Assembly (NCBI GenBank): GCA_965662685.1
Contig: CBFIIQ010000006.1
Span: forward strand, 1 to 64,000
From: Eutrophocola sp965662685
GTDB lineage: Bacteria; Pseudomonadota; Gammaproteobacteria; Pseudomonadales; Pseudohongiellaceae
Length of the DNA stretch: 64,000 bases
Direction of reading: 5' to 3'
Position 1 is the first letter of the stretch; each line of letters starts with the position of its first letter. Below are positions 44,346-53,861 of the stretch, piece after piece. The notes beneath the pieces were generated by a model. The model was given only the letters and a program-made list of their open reading frames with translations. It searched no databases and had not been told where the DNA came from. The translations under genes and the position numbers were made by a program.

Positions 44346-45668
44346 TTAGCGATTATAGAACGCAGAAAGCGCTGAGGCGAGATAGCCGGTGTCTTTTGCG
44401 CCCGCCATTTCCCTGATCGAATGCATGGCAAATGTAGGCACACCGATATCCAGAGTTTTTACCCCAAGTTCACCGGCAACTAAAGGGCCTATGGTTGATC
44501 CACACCCCATGTCGTTTCTTACTACAAATGCCTGAACCGGCACATTGTTTTCCTCACACAGTTGTCTGAAAAACGCCGAGGTTTCGCTCGTAGTTGCATA
44601 ACGTTGATTGCCGTTTATTTTTATAACTGGACCTGCATTCAAGAGTGGCCCGTGTTTATCATCATGTTTGCCCGGATAATTTGGGTGAATGCCGTGAGCA
44701 TTATCAACGGAGAACATAATGGATTTGTCCAGGATGTGACGTTTACTTTCAGCCGATGTCGATGCCAGAGCTTCTGTAATTCGGTCAACAACAGATTCCA
44801 GAAATGGACCTTTCGCCCCATTTGCAGAAACACTTCCCACTTCTTCATGATCAGTACAAACCAGCAGGCTTGCATGCTTGTCATTGCTAAGCAGTAAACT
44901 TTGCAGTCCGACATAACAACTGAGCAGATTATCCAGTCTGGCCCCACTGACAAATTCGTCATGCATGCCTGTCAAGGCAGGTGACTGCACATCGTACAGA
45001 CGCAAATCATAGGCCAGAACTTTTTCGGCTGTTTTAAGCTTCATTGTAGAACGCAGGTGTTCAAGCAAGATGCTTTTCAGGTCAATAGAACCCTCTTTAC
45101 CCAGCTGGCTAACAATAGGAATAATATCTGTTTGCGCATTAATTTTACGATTGTCATTGGCCTCTCGATCGAGATGAATCGCCAGGCTGGGAATTACCGC
45201 TAGCGTTTTTTCAAAGTTGATAAGGCAATGAGATAACTTGCCACTTTTCTCTCTATAATCAATTCTACCTGCCATAGACAGATCACGGTCAAACCAGGGA
45301 TTGAGTAGTACCCCGCCATAAACTTCAACGCCAAGCTGGGCATATTGATAACGATTGATTTCGGGCTGAGGCTTTATTTTCAAGCAAGGGCTATCGGTAT
45401 GGGCCCCAACCATTCTGAAACCAGTGTCGGGCAAAACATCACTTCCCGTCTTGAACGCAATAATTGAAGAACCTCCGCGCGTTACGAAATAGCCCTGCTT
45501 TTTTTTCAGTTTCCAGGGTTCACTTTCACCCAGACAAACAAAACCAGCCCCTTCGAGCAGGGCTGTCAGGGAACTTACTGCATGGTAAGGCGTGGGTGAA
45601 GCCTGAATAAAATCGATCAGGCCAGCGTTTAAATCCGCAGTATCTGGAACCTGTGATTTATTTACCAT
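44346..45668 (-). CDS. apeB: M18 family aminopeptidase
   Basis: This 440-residue di-zinc enzyme matches bacterial ApeB. It has FIQASPTPYHAV near the start, GAHTDSPCLKIKP with the first zinc His and Asp, CTDHEEVGS with the catalytic and zinc-binding Glu pair, and MGCGSTIGP. The last zinc His is in FAMHSIREMAG. It removes acidic or other N-terminal residues from peptides in the cytoplasm. It lies eight bases downstream of the FKBP gene and is likely co-transcribed. Confidence 0.95.
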   Translation of the reverse strand: MVNKSQVPDTADLNAGLIDFIQASPTPYHAVSSLTALLEGAGFVCLGESEPWKLKKKQGYFVTRGGSSIIAFKTGSDVLPDTGFRMVGAHTDSPCLKIKPQPEINRYQYAQLGVEVYGGVLLNPWFDRDLSMAGRIDYREKSGKLSHCLINFEKTLAVIPSLAIHLDREANDNRKINAQTDIIPIVSQLGKEGSIDLKSILLEHLRSTMKLKTAEKVLAYDLRLYDVQSPALTGMHDEFVSGARLDNLLSCYVGLQSLLLSNDKHASLLVCTDHEEVGSVSANGAKGPFLESVVDRITEALASTSAESKRHILDKSIMFSVDNAHGIHPNYPGKHDDKHGPLLNAGPVIKINGNQRYATTSETSAFFRQLCEENNVPVQAFVVRNDMGCGSTIGPLVAGELGVKTLDIGVPTFAMHSIREMAGAKDTGYLASALSAFYNR

Positions 45669-45676
45669 GAGGGTTA

Positions 45677-46366
45677 TTACTGAACATCTAGTAATTCAAC
45701 ATCAAATACCAGAGTAGTGTTGGGACCAATTAGTTGACCGGCACCATTCGCACCATAAGCCAGTTCCGGTGGAATGAAAAAGCGGAACTTGTCCCCCACT
45801 TTCATCAACTGTACACCCTCGGTCCAGCCGGCAATTACACCATTTAATGGGAATGAAGCTGGATCGCCTCTTTCTACTGAGCTATCAAACACTGTGCCAT
45901 CAATCAAAGTCCCATGGTAATGGACTGTTACTGTATCACTGGCAGCAGGCATCGCTGCACCAGCAGCACCCTGGGTTAATACCTCATATTGCAGACCGGA
46001 TGCAGTTGTTGTCACTTCTGGACGCTGGCCATTGTTCACAAGAAAATCACGGCCCGCCTGAGCAGCCGCTTCCACCTGGGCATTCATACGTTCCTGCTGA
46101 GCATTGGAAAATGCCTGAATAGCCGCCATAATTTCTTCTTCACTCATCTGTAAATCGCCATTAAGTGCATCTCGCACACCGGCAACCAGCGCATTAGCAT
46201 CGAGATCATCCATTGGCATCTGACTAACCAGATTCATACCAATATTAACACCGATACTGTAGCCGGCTTTTCCTTCATCTGACTCAAGATCCTGGGCCAT
46301 AACAAAGCTCCCAAGAAAGATTGCAGTCAACGCACTGCAGCGGACTGCAAAAGGTAAAAATTTCAT
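45677..46366 (-). CDS. Secreted FKBP-type peptidyl-prolyl isomerase (FkpA/Mip-like)
   Basis: This 229-residue protein has a signal peptide ending VMAQ, a helical dimerisation domain with the family's KAGYSIGVNIGMNL start, a long linker helix, and a C-terminal FKBP domain from about 117 (VTVHYHGTLIDGTVFDSSVERG, then AGWTEGVQLMKVGDKFRFFIPPELAYG). It isomerises X-Pro bonds in the periplasm and acts as a chaperone. The gene begins the FKBP-apeB unit. A long palindrome stands upstream in the divergent spacer. Confidence 0.93.
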   Translation of the reverse strand: MKFLPFAVRCSALTAIFLGSFVMAQDLESDEGKAGYSIGVNIGMNLVSQMPMDDLDANALVAGVRDALNGDLQMSEEEIMAAIQAFSNAQQERMNAQVEAAAQAGRDFLVNNGQRPEVTTTASGLQYEVLTQGAAGAAMPAASDTVTVHYHGTLIDGTVFDSSVERGDPASFPLNGVIAGWTEGVQLMKVGDKFRFFIPPELAYGANGAGQLIGPNTTLVFDVELLDVQ

Positions 46367-46490
46367 ATTTCCTGTCCTTTACTCATTAAATTTTTAAGCC
46401 GACAATAGGAATATCAGCAACGCGCAATACTACCTATACTGCAATTGAAATACCACCTCGAGCCTCACAGCTGGCTGATCACAACTGCAA

Positions 46491-46519
46491 CATATACTGA
46501 CACCTTGTGTCAGTATATG
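46491..46519. promoter_or_regulatory. 29 bp perfect palindrome in a divergent spacer
   Basis: Arms CATATACTGACAC / GTGTCAGTATATG are perfect over 13 bp around CTT. No T run follows on either strand, so an operator is more likely than a terminator. It lies 124 bases from the FKBP start and 88 bases from the LRR lipoprotein start, so it could control either gene. Confidence 0.6.
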
Positions 46520-46607
46520 GCTTTATTCAACCATCAAAGCGCATAATACCAATCACAGTCTAAATGATTATTAGCTGGATGGATCAGCAGCAGCATCAGG
46601 AATATTT

Positions 46608-47114
46608 ATGAAATATACAACGGCTATAGTCACAGTACTGACTTTCACCATTTCGGCATGCAGCCGTTATCAGGTTGTACTCAATGATAATATTGTTTAT
46701 TCACCTGGCGGCGCGCCCCCTGCCCCGAGCTTGCTCATTGACGCCAATTTTCAGGGCTGCCTGAATCAATACCTTTCCAATGCGACCAGCAAAGATCCTG
46801 CCGATGTAAAGTTACTTGCCTGCCCCGTCGCCGGTATTCAGAGCCTCGCCGGCATCAATGCGCTACCAAATCTGGAGCAACTTGAACTAAGTGACAATCA
46901 AATTGGTGACCTGTCACCTTTATTGGCATTGAAAAACCTGAGAGTTTTGAGCATCAGGAACAACAGGGTCACCAACATTAATGCTCTTATGTCATTACCG
47001 ATACTGCGATTTGTGGCGCTACAGGGAAATAATGGCATTAATTGCACGCAACTGGACGAACTTGGAAAGAAAGTTGGGAATTCTTTAAATGGTCCGGATA
47101 GCTGTCGACAATAG
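46608..47114 (+). CDS. Leucine-rich-repeat lipoprotein
   Basis: This 168-residue protein has a lipoprotein signal ending TISAC. A proline-rich spacer (GGAPPAPS) follows, then an LRR block of the internalin kind: LPNLEQLELSDNQIGDLSPL, LKNLRVLSIRNNRVTNINAL, LPILRFVALQGN, with 22-residue spacing. Two cysteines flank it (CLNQYL and CTQLDEL, DSC), perhaps as caps. It is probably an outer-membrane-anchored binding protein; its partner is unknown. It stands alone and converges with miaE. Confidence 0.85.
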   Translation: MKYTTAIVTVLTFTISACSRYQVVLNDNIVYSPGGAPPAPSLLIDANFQGCLNQYLSNATSKDPADVKLLACPVAGIQSLAGINALPNLEQLELSDNQIGDLSPLLALKNLRVLSIRNNRVTNINALMSLPILRFVALQGNNGINCTQLDELGKKVGNSLNGPDSCRQ

Positions 47115-47142
47115 AACCGCCCCATGGAAAGTATTTTTTATT

Positions 47143-47745
47143 TCAGGCGGGAACACCACTGTGAAACCTGAACTCGCTGTCTGGCGTCACAATTAACTCA
47201 GCTTCTTTCTCGGCAAAAAAAGCAATTCTTTCTGAAATATCAGCGTCTTGATAGTGATGCGCAAGGGTCAGGTAATCTTCATAATGTCGGCTTTCCGAGC
47301 GTAATAATGATCCATAAAAACGCTGTAATTTTCCATCCAGTTCAGGCGCTATCATGGCAAATCTTTCACAGGAGCGTGCTTCTACCAAAGCTCCAATAAT
47401 CAGCGTATCAACCAGCTTGGCAGGCTCATGGGTTTGCATATGTTCGCGCAGCGATGAGGCATAGCGAGAGGAGGAAATGTGGGTATAGGCTATGCCTTTT
47501 TCCTGCATTAAGGTGACCACCTGTTCAAAATGCAGGAGTTCTTCTCTCGCCAATTGCGACATCTTCTTTAACAGCTCTGTTTTATCAACATACCGATACA
47601 TCAGGTTCATGGCAGTGGCAGCGGCCTTTTTTTCGCAATTGGCATGATCTATTAACATCAACTCTTCATTCTCCAATGCCCATTCCACCCAGGCTGGTGG
47701 CGTTGAACAATTTAGAAAAGCGTTAATGGCGGTAAGGTCTGTCAT
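47143..47745 (-). CDS. miaE: tRNA 2-methylthio-N6-isopentenyladenosine hydroxylase
   Basis: MiaE hydroxylates the isopentenyl group of ms2i6A37 to give ms2io6A. The 200-residue protein has the ferritin-like di-iron fold: Glu in DHANCEKKAAATAM, ExxH in EELLHFEQV, Glu in EARSCERF and ExxH in SESRHYEDY. It is slightly shorter than the Salmonella protein. It lies 24 bases downstream of rmuC on the same strand. Together with MnmC, the queuosine genes and Sua5 it adds to the tRNA-modification content here. Confidence 0.93.
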   Translation of the reverse strand: MTDLTAINAFLNCSTPPAWVEWALENEELMLIDHANCEKKAAATAMNLMYRYVDKTELLKKMSQLAREELLHFEQVVTLMQEKGIAYTHISSSRYASSLREHMQTHEPAKLVDTLIIGALVEARSCERFAMIAPELDGKLQRFYGSLLRSESRHYEDYLTLAHHYQDADISERIAFFAEKEAELIVTPDSEFRFHSGVPA

Positions 47746-47769
47746 AAAAGAATTTATCGATATACGAAG

Positions 47770-49146
47770 TTATACGTCAGCATCATCAGGGCCGACCTGA
47801 CTGATTTGAGAAGCATCATGTTTTAAAGACTCTTCTGTATCTATCCCGGGCAGTGACTTGCTGGCTCTGGCTCCCAGTGTTTTAAGTTTTTCCACTCTGC
47901 CAACCAGATTGCCCCTTCCTGAAGTGAGCTTTTTATGTGCCTGCTCGTAAGAAGCCTGGGTTTGATCAAGCCTCTTGCCTATATCTTCAAGATCTTCGGT
48001 AAAGGAAACAAATTTGTCATACATTGCACCCGCACCCTTGGCAATTTCCAGTGCATTTTTGTTTTGGTGTTCATAGCGCCATATATTCTGGATAGTTCGC
48101 AAGGTCGCCATTAAAGTCGTAGGTCCGACCAATGCTATATTCTTATCGAAGGCCTCGGTAAAAAGACTCTGATCATTTTGCACTGCCAGAGCAAAAGCTG
48201 ACTCCACTGGAAGAAACATGATGACAAAGTCCAGAGAACGAACTGCATGCAGATTCTGGTAATCCTTCTTTGAAAGATCCCTGATATGATTTCTTATTGA
48301 CTGAATATGTTCCTTCAATGCTGTCGCTTTCTTGCTCTCGTCCTGTTCAGAATAATAACGTTCATAGGCTATCAGGCTTACCTTGGAGTCAACAATAACA
48401 TCCTTGTTTTCAGGCAAATGTATAATTACATCAGGCTGGCGATTACCCCCATCACTGGTACGCAAACTCTTTTGAATTACATATTCACTGCCTTTGCGAA
48501 GTCCCGAATTCTCCAGCAGACGTTCCAGTACAAATTCACCCCAGTTACCCTGGGCTTTGCTATCACCCTTAAGTGCATTAGTAAGATTTATCGCATCTTC
48601 ACTGATACGTAGATTAAGATCCTGCAGGTTCTGAATTTCCTTAGCCAGTGAAAATCTCTCTTTAGACTCCCGGTCATAGGTATCTTCTACCTTTTTTTCG
48701 AATTGCTGAATTTTTTCCTGGAGCGGCTTCAGAATACTTTCTATGTTTTGCCTGTTACTGTCTGTAAATGCCCGGCCTTTCTGTTCGAGGATTTCATTCG
48801 CCAGATTTTTAAACTCAAGGCTCATCTTTTCCCTGGCATTTTCCAGTAACTGAATTTTTTCCTGATTCTGATTCCGCTCTTCAGCAAGCTGAGTCTCAAG
48901 CCGGGAAACAGATTCACGCAACAATGTGTTTTTTTCGGTGGCTTGCTGAAAATCTGAATGAATTATTTGACTCTCATTGTGCAGCTTTTCGATTTCCATC
49001 TGTCTGGATTGGAGGCGTTCTTTAAGTACATCTACAGAGTCACCTGCGACGTTTTTGTTTTTATTGGATAGTAGATAAACAGAGTATATAGCCAGCAAAA
49101 TAAGCACTGATAACAATACAATTATTATCAGTGTCGCTGTTGTCAT
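47770..49146 (-). CDS. rmuC: RmuC-family DNA recombination protein
   Basis: This 458-residue protein has one N-terminal membrane helix (3-25), a coiled coil of about 130 residues, and the RmuC domain with DGGNRQPDVIIHLPENKDVIVDSKVSLIAYERY and LDFVIMFLPVESAFALA. The domain is related to restriction-endonuclease-like folds, with the Asp and the DSK triad visible. E. coli RmuC limits inversion at short inverted repeats. The gene lies between purC and miaE. Confidence 0.94.
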   Translation of the reverse strand: MTTATLIIIVLLSVLILLAIYSVYLLSNKNKNVAGDSVDVLKERLQSRQMEIEKLHNESQIIHSDFQQATEKNTLLRESVSRLETQLAEERNQNQEKIQLLENAREKMSLEFKNLANEILEQKGRAFTDSNRQNIESILKPLQEKIQQFEKKVEDTYDRESKERFSLAKEIQNLQDLNLRISEDAINLTNALKGDSKAQGNWGEFVLERLLENSGLRKGSEYVIQKSLRTSDGGNRQPDVIIHLPENKDVIVDSKVSLIAYERYYSEQDESKKATALKEHIQSIRNHIRDLSKKDYQNLHAVRSLDFVIMFLPVESAFALAVQNDQSLFTEAFDKNIALVGPTTLMATLRTIQNIWRYEHQNKNALEIAKGAGAMYDKFVSFTEDLEDIGKRLDQTQASYEQAHKKLTSGRGNLVGRVEKLKTLGARASKSLPGIDTEESLKHDASQISQVGPDDADV

Positions 49147-49228
49147 ATACGTCTCCGCTTGATTGCGAACAGTGAATTAAAAAAGGGATTAAGCGTGCTG
49201 GATAAGTTGAAGTGGTTCTAAGGAAGCA

Positions 49229-49942
49229 TTAATTAAAATTAATGCCCAGTCTTTCCCCCACTTCTTTATAGGTTTCAATCACGTTGCCAAGCTCCTGCCT
49301 GAACCTGTCCTTGTCCATTTTTTTTCGAGTCTCTTTATCCCATATACGACAACCATCAGGACTGAACTCATCGCCAAGAAGGATTTCACCTTTATAAATA
49401 CCAAATTCAAGTTTGTAATCGACCAGCAACATATCGGCTTTCAGAAAAAGTTCTTTTAATACCCTGTTAACCTGAAAAGTGATTTCTTTCATCTTCTCAA
49501 TATGTGCAGGATCTGCCCAGCCAAAAGAAGCAATATGATAATCATTGATCATAGGATCATGTAGCTCATCATTCTTCAGGAAAAATTCAAAAGTAGGCGG
49601 ATTGACGTCTATGCCTTCCTTTATTCCAAAACGCTTGCAAATACTTCCGGCGGCCAGGTTTCTGACGACACATTCAACCGGAATCATATCCAGTTTCTTA
49701 ACTACCGATTCTGTATCGGAGATTCGTTCCACAAAATGGCTTTTTATTCCTGCCTCATCAAGCTTCTCCATAATAAAGGCATTAAAAATATTATTAACCT
49801 TACCCTTATCTTCAAGTTGCTCAACTCTCAACCCATCAAAAGCGGAGGTATCATCTCGAAATTGCAAAACATAAAGATCAGGATCATCTGTTTTAAATAC
49901 AGATTTCGCTTTTCCCGAATACAGTTCTTCACGTTTTTCCAT
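49229..49942 (-). CDS. purC: Phosphoribosylaminoimidazole-succinocarboxamide synthase
   Basis: PurC makes SAICAR in purine synthesis. I start at the ATG at 49942, with GGAG nine bases before it. This gives 237 residues, exactly the E. coli length, and aligns with its MQKQAELYRGKAK start. Signatures are ELYSGKAKSVF, the ATP-binding KKLDMIPVECVVRN and VDYKLEFGIYKGEILLGDEFSPDGCR. It lies 80 bases downstream of bamC, in the conserved dapA-bamC-purC order. Confidence 0.97.
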   Translation of the reverse strand: MEKREELYSGKAKSVFKTDDPDLYVLQFRDDTSAFDGLRVEQLEDKGKVNNIFNAFIMEKLDEAGIKSHFVERISDTESVVKKLDMIPVECVVRNLAAGSICKRFGIKEGIDVNPPTFEFFLKNDELHDPMINDYHIASFGWADPAHIEKMKEITFQVNRVLKELFLKADMLLVDYKLEFGIYKGEILLGDEFSPDGCRIWDKETRKKMDKDRFRQELGNVIETYKEVGERLGINFN

Positions 49943-50022
49943 CAATTTCTCCAATACACTCAATTACTTTTTTCTAAGTTAAATAACAATAGGTTTCCCA
50001 CAAAATGCTAGGGGCAGTTACT

Positions 50023-51195
50023 TTATGCAATATTATTGCGCAGTAGTCTTAACAGGGAGTTTTCGGCCTCATTGACACTTTCGGATTGCTGCGTTGTATT
50101 AATAGGCTCAATAATAACTTCTACTTCACCATCAAGATCCAGCACCTGAATTTGCAAGGGAAAAAATTCTGGACGATCTTCTTTACTGAAAACGCCATTT
50201 AACGTAAAGATTTTACTAAACAATCCCGGCTCATCTTCATCCGTTTCAGTTGGGATAACATAATTCACCTCGAAAATACCCTGGTCAATACTATCAGCAA
50301 TGACTTCAATTTCTGCTCGTTGCAGGGCGCTGTCGATAGCGGCCCAGCTCCGTTCAAAGCCTGCTTCGAGATGCAGAATATCTTTTCCACCCGGGGTACT
50401 GAGAATATTTGCCTTGCCGCGACCATCAATATTTTCAGCAAGAAAAGAAACCGTAGATGCCTGATAAAGATCAGCCACATCCACCAGATAATTGGATAAA
50501 TCAGTCAGGAAATCAAACTCCACATCCGGATCTGTAGAAGATTCAGGCCAATTCACCTGGTCAAGTACTGGTATAGACTGCCCGACTGCAAGATGTAGCA
50601 GGCGAATCTCGGCACTGTCATTTTGAAAGCCCGGTTCCACCGTCACACGTATTTTTTCTTTAGTAAGGCTATTGCCTGCAAGCACAAACCAGCCGGTATC
50701 CAGAACACCTCTGGTTGGATTCTCAAAGGCTACACCGATACTCTTACTGGTCCAGTAATCTCTTATTCTTGGCCATACTTCACTTGGGCTTACATCAACT
50801 ATGACCCAGCTATCGCCACTCATACGCTGAATAACAACGCCTCTTTCAGAACGCCCGCTGAACGACCTCGGTCGGGGAGCATCAAGAAAAGCCTGCGTGT
50901 TATTGGCAGACACCTGAGGAATGACCATCAGATCATCAATGATATAACTATCGTATTCGGCAGGGATTGTAGTGCGAGGTAATACCTCGGCTTCCAGGTA
51001 ATCGGCTTTCCGGTCACGCAGCAGACCTTCCTCCCCGGCAATATAATCGAGACCGGGAACAGGTATGGAGGGAAGCATTGAGCAACCGCAAACCACAAAA
51101 AGGGAAATGAGAGAAACTGCCCTTGTGGTGATTTTAGCCACTACTGTATCAACTATCCTGGTTACTGGTTTTTTGATTGCTGCACTTTCCTGCAT
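50023..51195 (-). CDS. bamC: Outer membrane assembly lipoprotein BamC
   Basis: This 390-residue protein is longer than E. coli BamC (344). The lipoprotein signal ends VVCGC at about residue 38; its unusually long, charged stretch before the hydrophobic core suggests that the true start may be an internal GTG. The unstructured lasso after the lipid (LDYIAGEEGLLRDRKADYLEAE) that binds BamD is present, followed by PRPRSF and two helix-grip domains. BamC is part of the BAM complex that inserts outer-membrane proteins. It lies between dapA and purC as is usual. Confidence 0.93.
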   Translation of the reverse strand: MQESAAIKKPVTRIVDTVVAKITTRAVSLISLFVVCGCSMLPSIPVPGLDYIAGEEGLLRDRKADYLEAEVLPRTTIPAEYDSYIIDDLMVIPQVSANNTQAFLDAPRPRSFSGRSERGVVIQRMSGDSWVIVDVSPSEVWPRIRDYWTSKSIGVAFENPTRGVLDTGWFVLAGNSLTKEKIRVTVEPGFQNDSAEIRLLHLAVGQSIPVLDQVNWPESSTDPDVEFDFLTDLSNYLVDVADLYQASTVSFLAENIDGRGKANILSTPGGKDILHLEAGFERSWAAIDSALQRAEIEVIADSIDQGIFEVNYVIPTETDEDEPGLFSKIFTLNGVFSKEDRPEFFPLQIQVLDLDGEVEVIIEPINTTQQSESVNEAENSLLRLLRNNIA

Positions 51196-51324
51196 AGCAA
51201 TTAATTTCTGATTTGTTTTGATTGTTTTTATCTCTGGAATTAATTAATTTTCGGCTCATAACATAAAACACAAAATAAAGGATCAGAGCTTTCCCTTTAC
51301 GATCAGCTCTTTTCAATAGGCAAA

Positions 51325-52200
51325 TTACAAAGCGCCGGCTTCGTGAAGGGCAGCACGCAAAACTTCATGAAACGTTTCATCAAGTTCAACCAGTGGTAGC
51401 CTGATTGCAGGCCCTATCATGCCCATTTCTTTTAACGCCCATTTCACCGGAATCGGGTTTGATTCCAGAAACAGCAATTCATGTAGTTTGGCAATTTTAT
51501 TGTTAATTAAGTTCGCAGCTTCAGACTCGCCGGCTATAGCCAGTCTGCACATTTCGTGAAGAGGACCTGGCACTACATTCGCTGTAACGGAAATGGAGCC
51601 TATAGCGCCAGCCAGCATTAACTCCAGCGAGGTTGCGTCATCCCCGGAATATACTGCGAAATCTTCACCACATAATTGTAAAACTTCTTTGCCACGCGCT
51701 ATATCGCCTGTTGCTTCTTTCACACCTACTATATTCGGCACTTCAGATAGAATTTTTATGGTTTCCGGCAACATATCACAGGCAGTTCTGCCTGGGACAT
51801 TGTATAGAATCTGCGGGATATCAACACTTTCAGCAATTTTTCGATAATGCTCAACCAGACCACGCTGAGTGGGTTTGTTGTAATAAGGCGTCACCAACAG
51901 GCAGGCATCCGCACCTGCTTTTTTTGCCGCTTGCGTAAGTTCAATGGCTTCAGTAGTTGAATTAGCCCCGGTGCCCGCTATGACAGGAATACTGCCGGCG
52001 ACTTCTTTCACTACATGAGTAATAACGGTGCAGTGCTCCTCGACATCCAGAGTGGCAGACTCACCTGTGGTTCCTACTGCCACAATGGCATCGGTTCCCT
52101 GTTCAAGATGCCATTCCAACAGACGTGACATGGCAGGCAAATCAAGACTTCCATCTGCTTTCAGCGGAGTAACTATTGCAACAATACTGCCCTTTATCAT
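51325..52200 (-). CDS. dapA: 4-hydroxy-tetrahydrodipicolinate synthase
   Basis: DapA condenses pyruvate and aspartate semialdehyde in lysine and peptidoglycan synthesis. I use the ATG at 52200, which gives MIKGSIVAIVTP and 291 residues (292 in E. coli); a GTG two codons upstream is an alternative. The Schiff-base Lys is in GVKEATGD, the catalytic Tyr in ILYNVPGRT, and GTTGESATL is the active-site loop. It is upstream of bamC and purC on the same strand. Confidence 0.97.
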   Translation of the reverse strand: MIKGSIVAIVTPLKADGSLDLPAMSRLLEWHLEQGTDAIVAVGTTGESATLDVEEHCTVITHVVKEVAGSIPVIAGTGANSTTEAIELTQAAKKAGADACLLVTPYYNKPTQRGLVEHYRKIAESVDIPQILYNVPGRTACDMLPETIKILSEVPNIVGVKEATGDIARGKEVLQLCGEDFAVYSGDDATSLELMLAGAIGSISVTANVVPGPLHEMCRLAIAGESEAANLINNKIAKLHELLFLESNPIPVKWALKEMGMIGPAIRLPLVELDETFHEVLRAALHEAGAL

Positions 52201-52376
52201 ATTCACAATTAATCTCTGTTTTTTATACTGGAGCCTGCTAACAGCCCTGATACTGAGCGCTTCAGTCTGTAGACAAATAAATATCGATTATGTTCAGACT
52301 GGATGCCTGATGAAAGCGGCTAATTTTAGCTTAACCCAAGGCAAGTTAACACCGGAAAACAACAGGGACTTCAGTA

Positions 52377-53471
52377 TCACGCAGGGCTGTCGGGATCATT
52401 ACTAATTGGCCATGCCCTGATTACAGCCTTCAGAAAAGTGGCCAGCGGGATTGCGAAAAACACGCCCCAGAATCCCCACATTCCACCGAATACCAGTACA
52501 GCAGTGATTATCGCTATGGGATGTAGATTAACGGTTTCGGAAAAAATCAGTGGAACCAGGATATTACCGTCAATAAGCTGCAGAACAGCATAGGCCACTA
52601 AAATTTGTGCCAGTTCAGCGCTAAAACCCCATTGAAAAAATGCGACAAGAAAGATTGGTATTGTAGCCACAGTAGCTCCGACATAGGGAACAATGACAGA
52701 AAGGCCGACCAATACCGCGAGAATCAAGGGATAATTTAAATCAAAAAGTGAAAAAAGTACAAAACTGGAGGTACCAACTATAAAGATTTCCAGAGCTTTA
52801 CCGCGGATATAATTGGCTAGCTGATCATTCATTTCATGCCAGACCTGAGCCATGATTGGGCGTTTTTCAGGAAGCCAGCTCTCAAGGAAAGTGAGGAGCT
52901 TTTCAGAATCCTTGAGCATGAAAAAGACCATGATAGGTACCAGGATCGTGTATACGACAATTGTCACCAGCCTGGTGATACTGGCCACGGAGTAAGACAG
53001 CAATATCTGCCCAAACTGCCCTATTTCACCCTGCATATTATCAAGCCACTGCTCGACCTGGGTTTGCGAAAATAGTTCCGGATAATTTTCTGGCAACAAC
53101 AAAAACAAGGAGCGCAGCTGATTAACCATAGTGGGCAGCTCATCGATGAACAAAGACAGTCTGCTCCAGCTAAAAGGAAGGAAAAACAGGAAAATTATCA
53201 GGGTTACGCCAAGAAAAATTACATAGACAAGATAAACGGAGATCACGCGAGGCACGTTGATCTTAACCAGTGAATTCACCAGACCTTGCAACATGAAGGT
53301 AAGTACCATGGCCCATAAAAGTGGCGCTATGACGCCCCCCATGGTAAGCATGATTACCGTACCTGCAACCAGTAACAGGGTAAATATTAACGCTTCTTCT
53401 TCTGAAAAATAGCGCTCATACAATCCACTAAATACTCTAATCATGCTTTGCCTGTTATTAGCTTTCATCAC
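52377..53471 (-). CDS. perM: PerM/AI-2E family transporter
   Basis: This 364-residue protein has about eight membrane helices and belongs to the AI-2E transporter family (PerM, TqsA). The C-terminal signatures GLSVIVPYVGATVATIPI, DGNILVPLIFSETVNLHPIAII and FWGVFFAIPLATFLKAV are well kept. Some members export the signal AI-2 and others act as Na+/H+ antiporters, so the cargo is uncertain. It lies 74 bases downstream of the TusA-like gene. Confidence 0.9.
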   Translation of the reverse strand: MMKANNRQSMIRVFSGLYERYFSEEEALIFTLLLVAGTVIMLTMGGVIAPLLWAMVLTFMLQGLVNSLVKINVPRVISVYLVYVIFLGVTLIIFLFFLPFSWSRLSLFIDELPTMVNQLRSLFLLLPENYPELFSQTQVEQWLDNMQGEIGQFGQILLSYSVASITRLVTIVVYTILVPIMVFFMLKDSEKLLTFLESWLPEKRPIMAQVWHEMNDQLANYIRGKALEIFIVGTSSFVLFSLFDLNYPLILAVLVGLSVIVPYVGATVATIPIFLVAFFQWGFSAELAQILVAYAVLQLIDGNILVPLIFSETVNLHPIAIITAVLVFGGMWGFWGVFFAIPLATFLKAVIRAWPISNDPDSPA

Positions 53472-53545
53472 TTGTTAGCATCCGCTACCTGGATTAATCG
53501 GTAATTCCGGACAGCCACTTTTTTGCCTGCTGGTGCGTTTGAAGA

Positions 53546-53779
53546 TCAACTTTTTTGAATCCAGTAATAGAACTTACCGTCTGACTTTTCGACTTCCAGT
53601 AACTGGTTGCCACTTTGCTGCATAAATACCTGAAAATCCCGTTCTGAGCCTGGGTCGGTTGCGATTACCTTGACGATTTGCCCTGAAAGCATCTTGTTTA
53701 GGGATTGCTTGGTTTTAAGCAAAGGCAATGGGCAAGTCAGGCCGCACAAATCCAGTTCTATATCGATTGAAGTTTGCAT
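53546..53779 (-). CDS. TusA-like sulfur carrier protein
   Basis: This 77-residue protein has the TusA fold with the CPxP motif in LCGLTCPLPLLKTK; the second Cys of the pair is the sulfur-carrying residue. Such proteins carry persulfide sulfur for tRNA thiolation or sulfur metabolism. The true TusA relays sulfur to TusBCD, but those genes are not seen here, so the exact subtype is open. It is divergent from bepA and upstream of the PerM-like gene. Confidence 0.88.
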   Translation of the reverse strand: MQTSIDIELDLCGLTCPLPLLKTKQSLNKMLSGQIVKVIATDPGSERDFQVFMQQSGNQLLEVEKSDGKFYYWIQKS

Positions 53780-53861
53780 CCGGCAATTTTAGCAAGTGCA
53801 CGGTAAAAAACCGAGTTAAGCTTTGCAATAATGTGTATTATTAAGGGTCTAAAGAGGTGTA

